Source: Alphaproteobacteria bacterium (lineage in GTDB: Bacteria; Pseudomonadota; Alphaproteobacteria; Puniceispirillales; Puniceispirillaceae). Taken from it: DNA of 7,701 bases. Both the position numbers and the translations under genes were made by a program. Position 1 is the stretch's first letter. The number at the start of each line of letters is the position of its first letter. The notes below the pieces were generated by a model. The model was not told where the DNA came from. It saw nothing but the letters and a program-made list of their open reading frames with translations, and searched no databases. This document shows, piece by piece, positions 6,439 to 7,701 of the stretch. Location: the NCBI GenBank assembly GCA_011526395.1, contig WTHW01000220.1, positions 3,013 through 10,713 of the forward strand, given 5' to 3'.

Positions 6439-6477
6439 TTCCAAAATAGATGAAATGATCGAATATCTGAGTATGTG

Positions 6478-7701
6478 ATGAGTGTCTCTATCAATCAAAT
6501 GAGTAATTATAAAGTTGCGGTCATTGGCATGGGCTATGTTGGATTGCCTTTGGCAACGGCCTTTGGCAAATATCGTGATGTTATTGGGTTTGATATTAAT
6601 CAAGCGCGTCTTGATGACCTCAAAAAAGGGCTTGATCAGACACGTGAGGTATCTGCATCTGAATTGCAAGAGGCGGTTTATTTAAGCTTCTCCAATAATC
6701 TTGATGAAATTGCTGATTGTGACATTTATATCGTCACAGTTCCAACCCCCTTAAAATCTGATAAAACACCAGATTTAGGACCACTATTATCTGCAAGCCA
6801 AATGATAGGCAAAGTTCTAGGCAGGGGTAATATCGTTATTTATGAAAGCACGGTGTATCCGGGATGTACCGAAGAAGATTGTGCGCCCATTTTGGCTTCA
6901 GAGTCAGGCCTGTCCTATAACAAAGATTTCTTTTGCGGCTATAGTCCTGAGCGCATTAACCCTGGTGATAAAAGTCGGCGCATCACAGATATTGTTAAAG
7001 TTACCTCAGGCTCAACACCGCAGGTCGCAGACTTTATTAACGCTCTTTATGCAGAAATCATCTCAGCAGGCACCTATCAAGCAGAAAGCATAAAGGTAGC
7101 AGAAGCAGCTAAAGTCATTGAAAATACGCAACGTGATGTGAACATAGCTCTGATGAATGAGCTGACAAAGATTTTTTCATTGATGGAAATTGATACACAA
7201 GCTGTTCTATCTGCCGCAGGAACGAAATGGAACTTTCTTCCTTTCACGCCCGGCTTGGTAGGGGGACATTGCATCGGCGTTGATCCCTATTATCTGACTT
7301 ATAAGGCGCAAAAGGTTGGATATGACCCTCAAATGATATTGGCTGGCCGTGACATTAATGATGGTATGGGAGGCTATGTTGCCAATAATTTCATAGTGGC
7401 TTTGTCTAAGCAGGGCACAGCCATAAACAAAGCTAATATATTAATCGCAGGGCTGACTTTTAAAGAAAATTGTCCTGATATTCGAAATACGCGAGTCGTC
7501 GATATATACCAAGCCCTTGAAGAATCAGGTGCTATGGTGGATGTTTTTGACCCGTGGGTGTCTGAAACTGATGCACGCATAGAATATGGTATAAAGATGA
7601 CCACAAAGCTGGAGCCAGATAGATATGATGGTGTTATCATCGCTGTTGGCCATGGTGTTTTTGCAGAAAAATTTGAAGATATAAGGCAAAGCCTTGTGCC
7701 T
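6478..7701 (+). CDS. tviB: TviB-type UDP-N-acetylhexosamine 6-dehydrogenase (3' partial)
   Basis: The frame is open from ATG 6478 to the window end, giving 408 residues of a family usually about 420-430 long, so only a short tail is missing. It oxidises C6 of UDP-GlcNAc (or UDP-GalNAc) twice with NAD to the uronic acid, in the cytoplasm. The Rossmann motif GMGYVG is at 17-22. YESTVYPGCTEEDC (122-135) and GYSPERINPGDKSRR (154-168) are typical of the TviB/WbpA/WbpO group and differ from UDP-glucose dehydrogenases. AEAAKVIENTQRDVNIA (208-224) carries Lys212, and GLVGGHCIGVDPYYL (259-273) carries the catalytic Cys265. FKENCPDIRNTR (328-339) begins the C-terminal UDP-binding domain. GAG lies 6 bases before the ATG; GTG 6475 and ATG 6499 are alternative starts, and an in-frame stop at 6451 limits extension. 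It follows the transferase by 39 bases and is probably in the same transcript. Choice between GlcNAc and GalNAc is open. Confidence 0.93.
   Translation, partial: MSVSINQMSNYKVAVIGMGYVGLPLATAFGKYRDVIGFDINQARLDDLKKGLDQTREVSASELQEAVYLSFSNNLDEIADCDIYIVTVPTPLKSDKTPDLGPLLSASQMIGKVLGRGNIVIYESTVYPGCTEEDCAPILASESGLSYNKDFFCGYSPERINPGDKSRRITDIVKVTSGSTPQVADFINALYAEIISAGTYQAESIKVAEAAKVIENTQRDVNIALMNELTKIFSLMEIDTQAVLSAAGTKWNFLPFTPGLVGGHCIGVDPYYLTYKAQKVGYDPQMILAGRDINDGMGGYVANNFIVALSKQGTAINKANILIAGLTFKENCPDIRNTRVVDIYQALEESGAMVDVFDPWVSETDARIEYGIKMTTKLEPDRYDGVIIAVGHGVFAEKFEDIRQSLVP

Noticed and set aside
6403..6669. Minus-strand open frame over the transferase/dehydrogenase junction
   Set aside because: It lies antisense to the N-terminal Rossmann region of the dehydrogenase and has no recognisable features.

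Overview
The window looks like a chromosomal segment of a moderately AT-rich alphaproteobacterium, possibly marine. The clearest lineage hint is the acidic, disordered protein on the minus strand, whose architecture resembles the alphaproteobacterial pole organiser PopZ (DUF2497). The genes are closely packed, use GTG and TTG starts in places, and have bacterial ribosome binding sites. I see no rRNA, tRNA, CRISPR array, transposase or plasmid/phage hallmark. The organism assignment is an inference.

Layout. Bases 1-930 (+) hold the 3' part of a secreted-looking, beta-rich protein with a perfect EF-hand-type calcium loop; its start lies outside the window. A converging gene on the minus strand (2013-973) encodes the PopZ-like acidic protein. 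A 216-base divergent intergenic region (2014-2229) carries a 7-2-7 palindrome and separates it from a four-gene plus-strand block that runs to the window edge: a UDP-glucuronate 4-epimerase-type sugar epimerase (2230-3237, TTG start), an STT3/PglB-type oligosaccharyltransferase (3242-5374), a WecA/MraY-family polyprenyl-phosphate glycosyl-1-phosphate transferase (5380-6438), and a TviB-type UDP-N-acetylhexosamine 6-dehydrogenase (6478 to beyond 7701).

The block reads as an operon (gaps of 4, 5 and 39 bases) for making a lipid-linked glycan and moving it onto protein asparagines. The dehydrogenase and epimerase would supply uronic-acid-type nucleotide sugars, the WecA-like enzyme would load the first sugar phosphate onto the polyprenyl carrier, and the oligosaccharyltransferase would transfer the finished glycan to proteins in the periplasm. 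No glycosyltransferase or flippase is in the window; they would have to lie downstream or elsewhere.

The most interesting point is the oligosaccharyltransferase. All the main STT3/PglB catalytic signatures are intact, in a bacterial group where N-glycosylation is not a textbook trait. The residue that in Campylobacter PglB reads the acidic -2 position of the sequon (Arg328/Arg331) is serine here, which predicts a relaxed acceptor sequon.
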